A stretch of DNA of 64,000 bases, from contig OZ244977.1 in NCBI GenBank assembly GCA_965222995.1, forward strand, positions 1,798,001 to 1,862,000. The letters run 5' to 3'. The notes under the pieces were generated by a model, which saw only the letters and a list, made by a program, of their open reading frames with translations, made no database searches and was not told the DNA's origin. The DNA is from SB11 sp965222995 (GTDB lineage: Bacteria > Bacteroidota > Bacteroidia > UBA8524). Positions 7,805 through 15,706 of this stretch are shown here, piece after piece. Positions within the stretch are counted from its first letter, which is position 1. Each line of letters opens with the position of its first letter. Position numbers and translations under genes: made by a program.

Positions 7805-8584
7805 CTACTTTTCTAAAACTATAAACATATAGTCTCCATCTTCAGAGGGGTATTGTTTGCGAATACCCTCGAATGCTCCGCTTTCTATATCAGCTTCTAA
7901 TTGTTTTAAGCCTTCTTCTACCTCGTCTTTTAATGATAACTGAGCGAATGATGATATACTTCCTCTTACATTAGGGTCAAAATACAATTTGGGGTTGTTT
8001 TTGCCTGCATATAGAAACTGGTCTTGCAAATCGTCTTGTACAAAATACTTTTCTATTTGGTTAATTTTGAACCCGGCTTGGTGAACAGCATTTTCAACGG
8101 CACTAAACTTAGGCTCTTTTTTAATAGAAGCAGCTAACATTTTAGGGAAATAGTGTTGCAGCCAAAACTTCTCCGTTAAATCAGAAATGGCAGCAAAAAA
8201 AACCATTTTAGCATTGGGTTTCATTACCCTATATATTTCTTTAAAACCTTTTTCCAAACTATCCCAATGGTGTAACGTTAAGGTAGCAACAGCACCATCA
8301 AAAAAATTATTGTCAAAAGGTATTTGCTCCGCATTGCCCAAATGCCACTGTACTGCATTACTTTTTGCCTTTGCCTCATTCAGCATCACTGCTGATGGGT
8401 CTACTCCATGCAGCATTACTCCTTTTTCAGCTAAAGCAATGGTGTAGTTGCCCGTACCACAACCAATATCAAGGTAAATACCATAAGGTGTTGGCTGCAA
8501 TAAATTATAAAGGGTTTGGGCTAAATAAGGGTCGGTCTTGCGTGTTTGGTTATACCCCTGCCCTATACTGTTATAGGCTGTCAT
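7805..8584 (-). CDS. Class I SAM-dependent methyltransferase
   Basis: This protein of about 259 residues has the SAM-binding motif I LDIGCGTGNY near residues 38-47, the acidic end of strand 2 (GVDPSA), motif II DNNFFDGAVATLTLHHW and the helix-strand E-I-Y-R-V-M-K-P typical of UbiE/Methyltransf_11-like enzymes. The substrate is unknown; lipid, quinone and small-molecule acceptors are all possible. The frame is open upstream to 8641, but that stretch is hydrophobic and unlike the family, and M-T-A-Y-N-S-I-G-Q-G-Y matches the usual start of these enzymes, so I take ATG at 8584. It is transcribed alone, between two genes on the other strand. Confidence 0.85.
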   Translation of the reverse strand: MTAYNSIGQGYNQTRKTDPYLAQTLYNLLQPTPYGIYLDIGCGTGNYTIALAEKGVMLHGVDPSAVMLNEAKAKSNAVQWHLGNAEQIPFDNNFFDGAVATLTLHHWDSLEKGFKEIYRVMKPNAKMVFFAAISDLTEKFWLQHYFPKMLAASIKKEPKFSAVENAVHQAGFKINQIEKYFVQDDLQDQFLYAGKNNPKLYFDPNVRGSISSFAQLSLKDEVEEGLKQLEADIESGAFEGIRKQYPSEDGDYMFIVLEK

Positions 8585-8710
8585 ACTTGATATTTTTAGT
8601 AGAAGCAAACTTACAAAAGACTTATGCAAGTGAATTAGCATTTCTATATATTATTGTGTTATTCTTGCTAGTAGTAACCAATTAATAGACTAATACTAAA
8701 TATTTTATAA

Positions 8711-9205
8711 ATGAAATTATACCCCTTACTAATTCTTATAATCTCGACAGCATTAACCACACAAACTACTGCCCAAGAAAGTATTACATCAGAATTATTT
8801 ATTACTCTTAAAAAAGCCGATAGCTTAGTTTTTACACAAGGCTTTAATACATGTGATTTAAAAATACTTGATAGCATTATGCACAAAGACTTACAGTTTT
8901 TTCACGACCAGCAAGGAATGCAAAACAGAAAAGAGTTTTTTAAAGGGTTTAAAGAAAGTATTTGTACAAATACAAATGAGAAACCTATTAGAAAATTGGT
9001 TGATAGCAGCTTAGTTGTATACCCTTTAAAAAAAGACGGGAAAGTTTATGGGGCTATACAAATGGGAGTACATGAGTTTTATATTGCTGAACCCACTAAG
9101 AAAGTCCGTTTAACTTCAACCGGAAAATTTATTCATACATGGCTTCTTGAGAACGGTGAATGGAAGTTGTATAAGGTATTAAGTTATAACCACCAACAGC
9201 CCTAA
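8711..9205 (+). CDS. Secreted DUF4440/SnoaL-like (NTF2-fold) protein
   Basis: This is a 164-residue protein with a signal peptide (residues 1-20, ending TTAQ) and an NTF2-like domain: an N-terminal helix pair (ADSLVFTQGFNTCDLKILDSIMHKDLQFFHDQQG) and then four strands ending FIHTWLLENGEWKLYKVLSYNHQ. This layout fits the DUF4440 branch of the SnoaL superfamily, whose members bind small ligands or act as catalytic barrels. No catalytic residues can be assigned. It is monocistronic; the next gene is on the opposite strand. A periplasmic location is likely because there is neither lipobox nor T9SS tail. Confidence 0.75.
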   Translation: MKLYPLLILIISTALTTQTTAQESITSELFITLKKADSLVFTQGFNTCDLKILDSIMHKDLQFFHDQQGMQNRKEFFKGFKESICTNTNEKPIRKLVDSSLVVYPLKKDGKVYGAIQMGVHEFYIAEPTKKVRLTSTGKFIHTWLLENGEWKLYKVLSYNHQQP

Positions 9206-9273
9206 AGTAAAGATATTTTTGAGAGTAATTTAATAATTCACCTGTTTGATAGCTAGGAGCTCTCACCAAAAAT

Positions 9274-9993
9274 TTATGCCATTTGCACTTCAGGTGCAGT
9301 CCATTCAGGTATATCACCATTTTCGTCTTCTACCAAACCGTCTCGAAGGCGAATAATACGTTTTGCACGCTGGGCAATATCCTCTTCGTGAGTTACTATA
9401 ATTATAGTATTTCCTTGATTGTATAAATCTTCAAACAACTGCATTATCTCTACAGATGTTTTAGTATCAAGATTACCTGTAGGCTCATCAGCCAGTATTA
9501 TACTTGGGTTATTTACTAATGCACGCCCCACTGCCACACGTTGACGTTGACCACCTGAAAGTTCATTAGGCTTGTGGTGCATTCTATCCCCCAACCCTAC
9601 TGAAACCAAAACTTCTTCGGCACGCTTAATACGGTCTTCTTTTTTTACTCCCGCATAAATTAGCGGCAATGCTACATTATCTAGTGCTGAAAGACGAGGC
9701 AACAAGTTAAAGGTTTGGAATACGAAGCCTATTTCTCGGTTACGCACATCAGCCAACTCATTGTCTATCATATCACTTACATCGGTGCCATTAAGAATAT
9801 ACTTCCCGTCACTAGGGGTATCTAATGCTCCTAATACATTCATTAATGTTGATTTACCTGAACCCGAAGGCCCCATTAATGCTACATATTCACCTTTATG
9901 TATTTCTAACGAAACATCCTTAAGTGCATACAACAATTCTGTACCCATTCTGTAGTAACGCTGAATATGTTGTAGTTCTATTAATGCTGACAT
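9274..9993 (-). CDS. ABC transporter ATPase, LolD/MacB type
   Basis: This is a 239-residue nucleotide-binding protein with Walker A GPSGSGKST (residues 41-49), a Q-loop (FVFQTFNLLPRLSALDNV), the signature LSGGQRQRVAVGRAL, Walker B ILADEPTGNLD and the H-loop IIVTHEE. These sequences place it in the LolD/MacB/FtsE group, which power MacB-fold permeases handling lipoproteins, peptides or toxins at the envelope. No permease lies next to it in this window, so its partner must be encoded elsewhere. A promoter element and an inverted repeat lie between it and gatC, so it may be expressed apart from the operon upstream. Gene symbol lolD would be a guess. Confidence 0.9.
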   Translation of the reverse strand: MSALIELQHIQRYYRMGTELLYALKDVSLEIHKGEYVALMGPSGSGKSTLMNVLGALDTPSDGKYILNGTDVSDMIDNELADVRNREIGFVFQTFNLLPRLSALDNVALPLIYAGVKKEDRIKRAEEVLVSVGLGDRMHHKPNELSGGQRQRVAVGRALVNNPSIILADEPTGNLDTKTSVEIMQLFEDLYNQGNTIIIVTHEEDIAQRAKRIIRLRDGLVEDENGDIPEWTAPEVQMA

Positions 9994-10019
9994 AATTGAC
10001 GTTTTTTAGTTTACGGTTA

Positions 10020-10038
10020 TGTTGAAACAATTTCAACA
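10020..10038. repeat. Inverted repeat between gatC and the ABC ATPase gene
   Basis: Eight-base arms TGTTGAAA and TTTCAACA around three bases. It lies just downstream of the -7 element at 10040-10047, where an operator would block transcription. No T-tract follows on the minus strand, so it is not a normal terminator. Confidence 0.45.
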
Positions 10039-10039
10039 C

Positions 10040-10047
10040 CAAAATTA
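10040..10047 (-). promoter_or_regulatory. -7 element before the ABC ATPase gene
   Basis: The minus strand reads TAATTTTG (exact TAnnTTTG) directly after the stop of gatC, 47 bases before the ATG at 9993. Confidence 0.45.
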
Positions 10048-10050
10048 AAC

Positions 10051-10344
10051 CTACCCCTTTTTTAACACCTTAGGTGCACGGAAGTAGTCGCTGTCTTTTG
10101 CAGGCGCATTGCTAAGGGCTTCTTGTTTACTAAGATGCTCTTTTACCTTATCATCACGCAACACATTGGTATAATTGGTCATATAAATTAAGGGTTCAAC
10201 ACCTTCCGTGTCTACCTCATTTAATTGCTCGCAAAACCCTAGTATTTTTTCTAAATCGGTTTTAATAGCTTCTTTAGCTTCATCTTTAAACTCAAGTCTT
10301 GCCAAATGCGCCAAATGGTTTACCAATTTATCATTTACCTGCAT
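10051..10344 (-). CDS. gatC: Asp-tRNA(Asn)/Glu-tRNA(Gln) amidotransferase subunit C
   Basis: This is a 97-residue protein with the typical GatC layout: a helical start (VNHLAHLARLEFKDEAKEAIKTDLEKILGFCEQLNEVDTEGV), then PL-I-Y-M-T-N and the R-D-D-K-V segment, and the C-terminal A-P-A-K-D-S-D-Y-F-R-A-P-K-V motif. It is the small scaffold subunit that ties GatA to GatB in the enzyme that amidates mischarged Asp-tRNA(Asn) or Glu-tRNA(Gln). GatA and GatB are not in this window, which is usual for Bacteroidota. It overlaps plsC by 14 bases and is the last gene of the operon DUF4199-SRPBCC-plsC-gatC. Confidence 0.93.
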   Translation of the reverse strand: MQVNDKLVNHLAHLARLEFKDEAKEAIKTDLEKILGFCEQLNEVDTEGVEPLIYMTNYTNVLRDDKVKEHLSKQEALSNAPAKDSDYFRAPKVLKKG

Positions 10345-11098
10345 ACTCGTTCAATTTACTTTCAATAATATGAAAAACTTTTTGTTTCAACTCCTCTGCA
10401 TCAGAGGGTTTTAGATGGGCAGTATCAATGGGACGATGAACATACATTCTTAGCTGACCCGGACGTGCTGCTACAGGTCCGTACTCAGGCACTTTTAGCC
10501 AATTGTCGCCTAATGTAACGGGCAATACAAAAGCTCCTGTTGCTATAGCTGCTTTAAAAGCACCATCTTTAAATTTTCCTAGTTTTGGAACCCAAGTACC
10601 AATAGTACCCTCAGGGAATATAACCACATTGGTACCGTCTTCTTCCAAACGTTTACTAGCTAGATTAAAAGCATTTGCCCCATCTCTGGCATTTTTTCTA
10701 TCAACACCAATATCAATAGTTCTAAAAAATCTGCCAAACAATGGGATTTTTGCCAACTCAGATTTAGCAATAAAAGTCAGATATATGGGTAAGCCACAGG
10801 TTATGGCAGGAATATCAGCATAAGAAGTATGGTTGGCTACAATTATGTATGGTTTAGATTTATCAAAAGGTACTTCATGCTTAACCTTTAACCATAAGCC
10901 ACTCATGGTCATTAATATCCAACCCCATACTTTGCGCCCGAAATGGGCACCGGGATAAAGTTTTTTGTGTGATAGCGTAACTAAAAACCAAGGATAAACA
11001 ATAAAAAAGCCCAAGCCCAACCACAAAAAAAACCACCAGCCGTGTATACGTTGCAGCCAATTAGGGTGAGGAAGCAATGGAGCCTTTTTTCTAACCAT
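10331..11098 (-). CDS. plsC: 1-acyl-sn-glycerol-3-phosphate acyltransferase
   Basis: This is a 255-residue PlsC-family membrane acyltransferase. A hydrophobic N-terminal segment (about residues 20-42) is followed by the catalytic motif I NHTSYAD (H-x4-D), motif II around F-G-R-F-F-R-T-I-D-I-G-V-D-R, motif III FPEGT and motif IV V-L-P-V-T-L. It transfers an acyl chain to the sn-2 position of lysophosphatidic acid in phospholipid synthesis at the inner membrane; related enzymes acylate ornithine lipids, which cannot be excluded. It overlaps SRPBCC by 8 bases and gatC by 14, so the operon is tightly coupled. Confidence 0.9.
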   Translation of the reverse strand: MVRKKAPLLPHPNWLQRIHGWWFFLWLGLGFFIVYPWFLVTLSHKKLYPGAHFGRKVWGWILMTMSGLWLKVKHEVPFDKSKPYIIVANHTSYADIPAITCGLPIYLTFIAKSELAKIPLFGRFFRTIDIGVDRKNARDGANAFNLASKRLEEDGTNVVIFPEGTIGTWVPKLGKFKDGAFKAAIATGAFVLPVTLGDNWLKVPEYGPVAARPGQLRMYVHRPIDTAHLKPSDAEELKQKVFHIIESKLNEYAGK

Positions 11099-11492
11099 TC
11101 ATTATGGTTTTAAGTTCACTTAATTGGTGTTTCAAGAAGTTTTCTAGTGGTTTTGCCGCTACCATTTTGATAAACATATTCATATCCGCCTCCAAAACAG
11201 CTTGTACATTGCTATTTTCTGCACTTTCCTCTACCCTCCAAGTCAACGTAAACGGAAATGGTATTTTTTCATACGGCTCTAGTACTATTACCTTGTTCTC
11301 TTGGGTCTCTTTTACTCGAAGTGATAAATCTGCTGTACCCTTTATAGTAAACCGGCAAGTGTTTTCTGTACTTTGCCATTTTTCAACCTGCTCAGGCATC
11401 AACTTCTCGTGGTTATTACAGTCTATCAAAAAGGTATATACCTCACTTGCAGGTTTAGCTATTGTTTCTTGTCCTGATTCAATTATTGTCAT
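11091..11492 (-). CDS. SRPBCC-fold protein
   Basis: This is a 133-residue protein of the START/Bet v 1-like SRPBCC superfamily. It opens with ESGQETIAKPASEVYTFLIDCNNHEKLMP, the typical strand-helix-helix start of these ligand-binding cups, then alternates strands and ends in the long C-terminal helix (KMVAAKPLENFLKHQLSELKTIM). No catalytic residue can be named; such proteins bind hydrophobic ligands in a deep cavity. It overlaps the DUF4199 gene by 4 bases (ATGA) and plsC by 8, so it is translated as part of that operon. A lipid-related role is a guess from the neighbours. Confidence 0.8.
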   Translation of the reverse strand: MTIIESGQETIAKPASEVYTFLIDCNNHEKLMPEQVEKWQSTENTCRFTIKGTADLSLRVKETQENKVIVLEPYEKIPFPFTLTWRVEESAENSNVQAVLEADMNMFIKMVAAKPLENFLKHQLSELKTIMNG

Positions 11493-12100
11493 GCTTGCTT
11501 TTTGTTTGCCATTACAGCCGCCATAAATAAAGATAATACCAAACCAATAAGTACAAAAGGACCTGTATTGGTAACAACTGCCCCAGTAAATGTATATACA
11601 CCTCGAGAGCGTTTAAGTTTCTCTTCAATTTGGGCTATACTATCACCAACCATTCTCTCAATCTTAGGTAAGTCCTTACTGGTTACCCTTACCGTATCTT
11701 GATAATTCTTTATAAAATTTGCTTTGTACTCTTCTATGGTTGATGCTGTAGAGTCTTTTTCTTTTACTAAAAAGGTTTCTGTTTCTTTTATAGCTTGTTC
11801 TTTTAACTCCGGAGCCACGTAAGTGAAGTATATCAGTGTTCCCAAAGCTGTTACAACACCTGCCAATGCTGAAATTAAAATACCATTGAACATACACCGC
11901 CCAAATGAGATTGCTCCCCCGTTTTTATACTTATAATCTCTAAGAGCCAGGTAAATACCTGTGCCTAGGGTAAGTAAATTGATGATTACTAAATATATTT
12001 TTGCCTCCGGGTCTGAAAATATAGCCAGCTTACTTCCTGCTATGGTTTCAAGAAAAATAAACAACCCAACCAAGGCTCCCCACATATACGTTTGTTTCAT
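11489..12100 (-). CDS. DUF4199 membrane protein
   Basis: This protein of about 203 residues has four membrane segments, in two pairs around residues 5-25, 30-50, 65-90 and 170-195, separated by a long charged helical stretch (about 95-160) that should face one side of the membrane. This arrangement is characteristic of the DUF4199 family, common in Bacteroidota and of unknown function. The frame is open from 12127, but a TAATTTTG promoter element at 12125-12132 would place transcription after that codon, so I start at ATG 12100 (MKQTYMWGAL). It is first in the operon that continues with SRPBCC, plsC and gatC. Confidence 0.82.
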   Translation of the reverse strand: MKQTYMWGALVGLFIFLETIAGSKLAIFSDPEAKIYLVIINLLTLGTGIYLALRDYKYKNGGAISFGRCMFNGILISALAGVVTALGTLIYFTYVAPELKEQAIKETETFLVKEKDSTASTIEEYKANFIKNYQDTVRVTSKDLPKIERMVGDSIAQIEEKLKRSRGVYTFTGAVVTNTGPFVLIGLVLSLFMAAVMANKKQA

Positions 12101-12124
12101 GCCGCAAATAAAATATGCCTTTGG

Positions 12125-12132
12125 CAAAATTA
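12125..12132 (-). promoter_or_regulatory. -7 element for the DUF4199-plsC-gatC operon
   Basis: The minus strand reads TAATTTTG, an exact TAnnTTTG, 24 bases before the chosen ATG at 12100. Confidence 0.55.
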
Positions 12133-12205
12133 CATCACCAAAGGCATATATTAGTTATACACCTGCCAATTGCAGGTGCTAAATCATAGTTAATGTTAAG
12201 AAAAA

Positions 12206-12541
12206 TTAAAGACTACTTTCTGAACTCTCAGAGTTGCTGTTGCTTGAATAATTTTCTTGCGGACGGTTAAACTCCTCAAAATCATACTCAGGCATTAGCT
12301 CGCTTTTCACGTGGTCTACAGTTTCATTCAGTGCATCCATAAACTTGTTAAAATCTTCTTTGTATAAAAAGATTTTGTGTTTTACATACATACCATTATC
12401 CTGGCGTTTTTTACTTTCAGTAATGGTAATGTAATAGTCGTTTCCGCGAGTAGCTTTAACATCAAAAAAATAGGTACGTTTTCCTGCCCTTATCTTTTTT
12501 GAAAAAATCTCTTCCCTTTCGTTGTTGTTAAAATCCTCCAT
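12206..12541 (-). CDS. DUF3276 (PUR-like nucleic-acid-binding) protein
   Basis: This is a 111-residue protein of the DUF3276/PUR family: a compact beta-beta-beta-beta-alpha module from residues 10-85 (IFSKKIRAGKRTYFFDVKATRGNDYYITITESKK then FLYKEDFNKFMDALNETVDHV), followed by an acidic, serine- and asparagine-rich tail. The fold is that of the PUR repeat, which binds single-stranded DNA or RNA; the Borrelia relative BpuR is a nucleic-acid-binding regulator. A role as an RNA- or DNA-binding regulator is therefore likely. It is monocistronic, with a GAGAGGA stretch about 7 bases before the ATG and a TTG-N19-TATATTTT promoter-like pair further upstream. Confidence 0.85.
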   Translation of the reverse strand: MEDFNNNEREEIFSKKIRAGKRTYFFDVKATRGNDYYITITESKKRQDNGMYVKHKIFLYKEDFNKFMDALNETVDHVKSELMPEYDFEEFNRPQENYSSNSNSESSESSL

Positions 12542-12666
12542 TTTAATCCTCTCTTACGTTTCGTTATACCCTTTTTTTAAGCAAATTTCTGTAAAAATAT
12601 AGTGTAGCATACCGTATTTGCAACTTTTATATGATTTTTTTCGATTAAAAAAATTTTCCGTTATCG

Positions 12667-14457
12667 CTAATTTTCTACAAGTGTATCTACTTCTTCATCC
12701 ATTTGTTTATGATAAAGCTCAGTATACTTGCCGTTTATATCCATAAGTTCTTTATGGGTTCCGGTCTCAATAATCTCACCATCTTCAAGCACAATTATCT
12801 TATTAGCTTCAATAACAGATGTAATTCTATGGCTTATTATTACTGCTGTTTTGTTATGAAGTAGTTGCCTAAAATTAGCTAAAATATTTGCTTCGGTTTG
12901 GGTATCAACGGCAGATAGGCAATCGTCAAGCAATAATATTTCAGGTTTCTTTATAATAGCTCTGGCTATTGCTACCCTTTGTTTTTGTCCGCCTGATAAG
13001 GTTACACCTCGCTCTCCTACTGTAGTTTCGTATTGTTTCGGAAAATCTAAGATATTATCATTTATATCGGCTGCTTTTGCGGCTTCAACTACTTTGTCAT
13101 AAGAATTTTCGCGGTCTTGAAGCCCAAAGGCTATATTCTCCTGAATACTATCACTAAATAAAAATACATCTTGCGGTACATACCCCATACTTTCCCTAAA
13201 ATCTGCTAGGTTTATTTGGCTTATGGGTTCACCGTCAATCAAAATTTCGCCTTCTTGCACATCATACATTCTTAACAATAATGCTGCTATAGTACTTTTT
13301 CCAGAACCTGTTGAGCCGATTATACCAAAAGTTTCTCCTTTATTTATTGTGAAAGAAAGGTTTTTCAGTGCATAGCGGGTAGCCCCCTCATATTTGAAGC
13401 TTACATTTTTAAACTCTATTTTATGCTTAAAACTGAATTTCTGTTCTGTTTGGTTAACAATTTCGGGTTCAGTATTTAAAAACTCATCAATACGGGTTTG
13501 TGAAGCTGCTGCGCGCTGTACCAGAGAAGTGATATAACCCAGTGCCGCAATAGGCCAGGTGAGCATATTTACATAAATAACAAACTCTGCAACATTACCA
13601 TAAGTCAATTCTCCAGCTATCACCAGCCTGCCACCAATAAAAATAGTTAATAAAGTACTTAACCCCACCAAAAGCATAATAAGGGGAAAGAATAATGAGT
13701 CTACTTTTACCAAATCCATAGATTTGGTTTTGTAATCTTCACACTCTTTTTCAAAAGCTTTATGCGATGCCGTTTCTTTGGCAAACGCTTTTATAATTTT
13801 AATTCCTGAAAATGCCTCTTGAGTAAATGATGTTACGTTTGATAACTGCTTTTGTATCAAATCGCTTTTTCTATTGATAATGCTATTTACAAAATAGATA
13901 CTGATAGCTAAAATAGGAAGCGGTGTTAACGAGTATAACGTTAGCTCCACATTAATAGAAAGCATTATTACTATTGCGATAGTAAATAGTGATAATGTAT
14001 TGATACAATACATTATGGCTGGTCCCAAATACATACGTACACGGCTTACATCTTCACTAATCCTATTCATCAAATCACCGGTAAAGTTTTTTCTGTAAAA
14101 AGAGAGCGACAGTTTTTGGTAGTGGCTGTATATCTCATTTTTCATGTCAAACTCAATACGTCTGGAAACAACAATAATTTTTTGGCGCATAAAAAACATA
14201 AATATGCCTTTAACTATTGATGTACCCAGTATGAGCATGAAAAAATTGAGACTAATACGCGAAATTTCTGCAATGGCTGCATCATTCCATTCAAAATTAG
14301 GTTTCTGGGTCATTTCTTGCCCTGCATTCAAAGCATAGCGCACCAATGGCCCCAACCAAACACCAAATACATTTGATATAATTATAAAAAACGTTCCGAG
14401 CAGTAATTGCCAGCGATACTTATAGAGATACTTGTTGAGAGAACTGAGTGATTTCAA
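12667..14457 (-). CDS. ABC exporter half-transporter with degenerate Walker B
   Basis: This is a 596-residue MsbA-type protein. Residues 1-310 hold six membrane segments; residues 345-596 hold the nucleotide-binding domain: Walker A GSTGSGKST, signature LSGGQKQRVAIARAI, H-loop IISHRI. The residue after Walker B reads D in LLLDDCLSAVD, where most exporters have the catalytic glutamate (LLLDEATS). An Asp there is typical of the degenerate site of heterodimeric exporters (BmrC/LmrC/TM287-like). A heterodimer partner would be needed but is not next to it in this window. The substrate is unknown; lipids or drugs are usual. It is transcribed divergently from the dehydrogenase gene. Confidence 0.9.
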   Translation of the reverse strand: MKSLSSLNKYLYKYRWQLLLGTFFIIISNVFGVWLGPLVRYALNAGQEMTQKPNFEWNDAAIAEISRISLNFFMLILGTSIVKGIFMFFMRQKIIVVSRRIEFDMKNEIYSHYQKLSLSFYRKNFTGDLMNRISEDVSRVRMYLGPAIMYCINTLSLFTIAIVIMLSINVELTLYSLTPLPILAISIYFVNSIINRKSDLIQKQLSNVTSFTQEAFSGIKIIKAFAKETASHKAFEKECEDYKTKSMDLVKVDSLFFPLIMLLVGLSTLLTIFIGGRLVIAGELTYGNVAEFVIYVNMLTWPIAALGYITSLVQRAAASQTRIDEFLNTEPEIVNQTEQKFSFKHKIEFKNVSFKYEGATRYALKNLSFTINKGETFGIIGSTGSGKSTIAALLLRMYDVQEGEILIDGEPISQINLADFRESMGYVPQDVFLFSDSIQENIAFGLQDRENSYDKVVEAAKAADINDNILDFPKQYETTVGERGVTLSGGQKQRVAIARAIIKKPEILLLDDCLSAVDTQTEANILANFRQLLHNKTAVIISHRITSVIEANKIIVLEDGEIIETGTHKELMDINGKYTELYHKQMDEEVDTLVEN

Positions 14458-14497
14458 GTGATTTTTTAAAAATAAAATATGTTACGCCAAAAAAAAC

Positions 14498-14505
14498 TAC
14501 TTTTG
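14498..14505 (+). promoter_or_regulatory. -7 element for the amino acid dehydrogenase gene
   Basis: TACTTTTG is an exact TAnnTTTG. It lies 44 bases before the ATG at 14550 and downstream of a more upstream in-frame codon at 14448, which argues for the later start. Confidence 0.6.
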
Positions 14506-14549
14506 CAGCACTTTTTATAAAGGCACTAACACTACAAAATTATTACAAT

Positions 14550-15650
14550 ATGTTGGAAACTAAAGAAAATATATCGGCTGCTGAAGCTGATATCTTTGGT
14601 GAATTAGCTACTCACGACCACGAGCAAGTAGTTTTTTGCCAAGATAACGAAACAGGTCTTAAAGCAATTATTGCAATACACAATACTGTTCTTGGACCCG
14701 GCTTGGGCGGCACGAGATTTTGGGCATATAATAACGAAAAGGATGCCATAAATGATGTTTTGCGTTTATCACGTGGTATGACATACAAGGCATCAATAAG
14801 CGGGCTTAATTTGGGTGGAGCCAAAGCTGTAATTGTTGGCGATGCTAAAACCCTTAAAAGTGAAGGTTTGTTTCGCAAATTCGGGCGTTTTGTAGAAAAC
14901 CTAAACGGTAAATACATAACTGCTGAAGATGTGAATACTACTACCAAAGATATGGAGTATGTGCAAATGGAAACTGACAATGTTGTGGGTTTACCGGAAT
15001 GGCTAGGCGGTGGTGGAGACCCTTCGCCTGTTACTGCATACGGTACATACATGGGAATGAAAGCCTCTGCTAAAAAAGCCTGGGGTGGAGACAGTTTGGC
15101 AGGTAAAACAATTGCTGTACAAGGAATAGGTAAAGTGGGCTACCATTTACTGGAGATGCTTCACAAAGAAGGAGCAAAACTATATATATCAGACCTTAAT
15201 GAAGATGTTTTAAAGAGAGCTAACGAAACATTTGGAGCTGTTGTAGTGCCCGGTGATGATATTTTTGGCTTAGATGTAGATGTATTTGCACCTTGTGCAA
15301 TGGGTGCGGTGCTAAATAGCGATGTAATTTCTCAATTGAAGTGTAGCATTGTTGCAGGTGCTGCAAACAACCAATTGGCTAATGAGAAAGAACATGGTCC
15401 GCAATTAGTTGACAAAGGCATTTTATACGCCCCTGATTTTGTAATTAATGCAGGCGGTCTTATAAATGTTTACAGCGAGTGGACAGGTTATAACCGTGAG
15501 AAAGCAATGTCTCAAACAGAAAATATTTACAACACTGTATTAAACATTTACGCACATGCTAATGAAAATAATATTCATCCTCAAGCTGCCGCTACACAAT
15601 TAGCAGAAAAGCGTGTAAATGATATGATTAGAGTAAAATCTACTTACTAA
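14550..15650 (+). CDS. Leucine dehydrogenase-type amino acid dehydrogenase
   Basis: This protein of about 366 residues belongs to the Glu/Leu/Phe/Val dehydrogenase family and matches leucine dehydrogenase in length. The N-terminal domain holds GPGLGGTRFWAY and the catalytic lysine segment M-T-Y-K-A-S-I-S-G-L-N-L-G-G-A-K; the C-terminal Rossmann domain holds VQGIGKVGYHLLEML and the NAD-specific acidic D-L-N-E. The reaction is reversible NAD-dependent deamination of branched-chain amino acids to 2-oxo acids. The frame is open from 14448, but the first 34 codons are low in family similarity and overlap the promoter, so I start at ATG 14550. A hairpin follows the stop. Confidence 0.88.
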   Translation: MLETKENISAAEADIFGELATHDHEQVVFCQDNETGLKAIIAIHNTVLGPGLGGTRFWAYNNEKDAINDVLRLSRGMTYKASISGLNLGGAKAVIVGDAKTLKSEGLFRKFGRFVENLNGKYITAEDVNTTTKDMEYVQMETDNVVGLPEWLGGGGDPSPVTAYGTYMGMKASAKKAWGGDSLAGKTIAVQGIGKVGYHLLEMLHKEGAKLYISDLNEDVLKRANETFGAVVVPGDDIFGLDVDVFAPCAMGAVLNSDVISQLKCSIVAGAANNQLANEKEHGPQLVDKGILYAPDFVINAGGLINVYSEWTGYNREKAMSQTENIYNTVLNIYAHANENNIHPQAAATQLAEKRVNDMIRVKSTY

Positions 15651-15674
15651 GTAGTTCTTAAATAAATTATATGG

Positions 15675-15706
15675 ACGCTCATCTTTTTTAGGTGGGCGTT
15701 TTTTAT
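15675..15706 (+). terminator. Terminator after the amino acid dehydrogenase gene
   Basis: Arms ACGCTCATCT (15675-15684) and AGGTGGGCGT (15690-15699), ten pairs including three G-U, around T5 and followed by T6. It ends the plus-strand unit and reaches the stop of the opposing gene at 15703. Confidence 0.8.

Noticed and set aside
14612..15052. Minus-strand open frame inside the amino acid dehydrogenase gene
   Set aside because: Antisense shadow of a conserved enzyme; no family motif.
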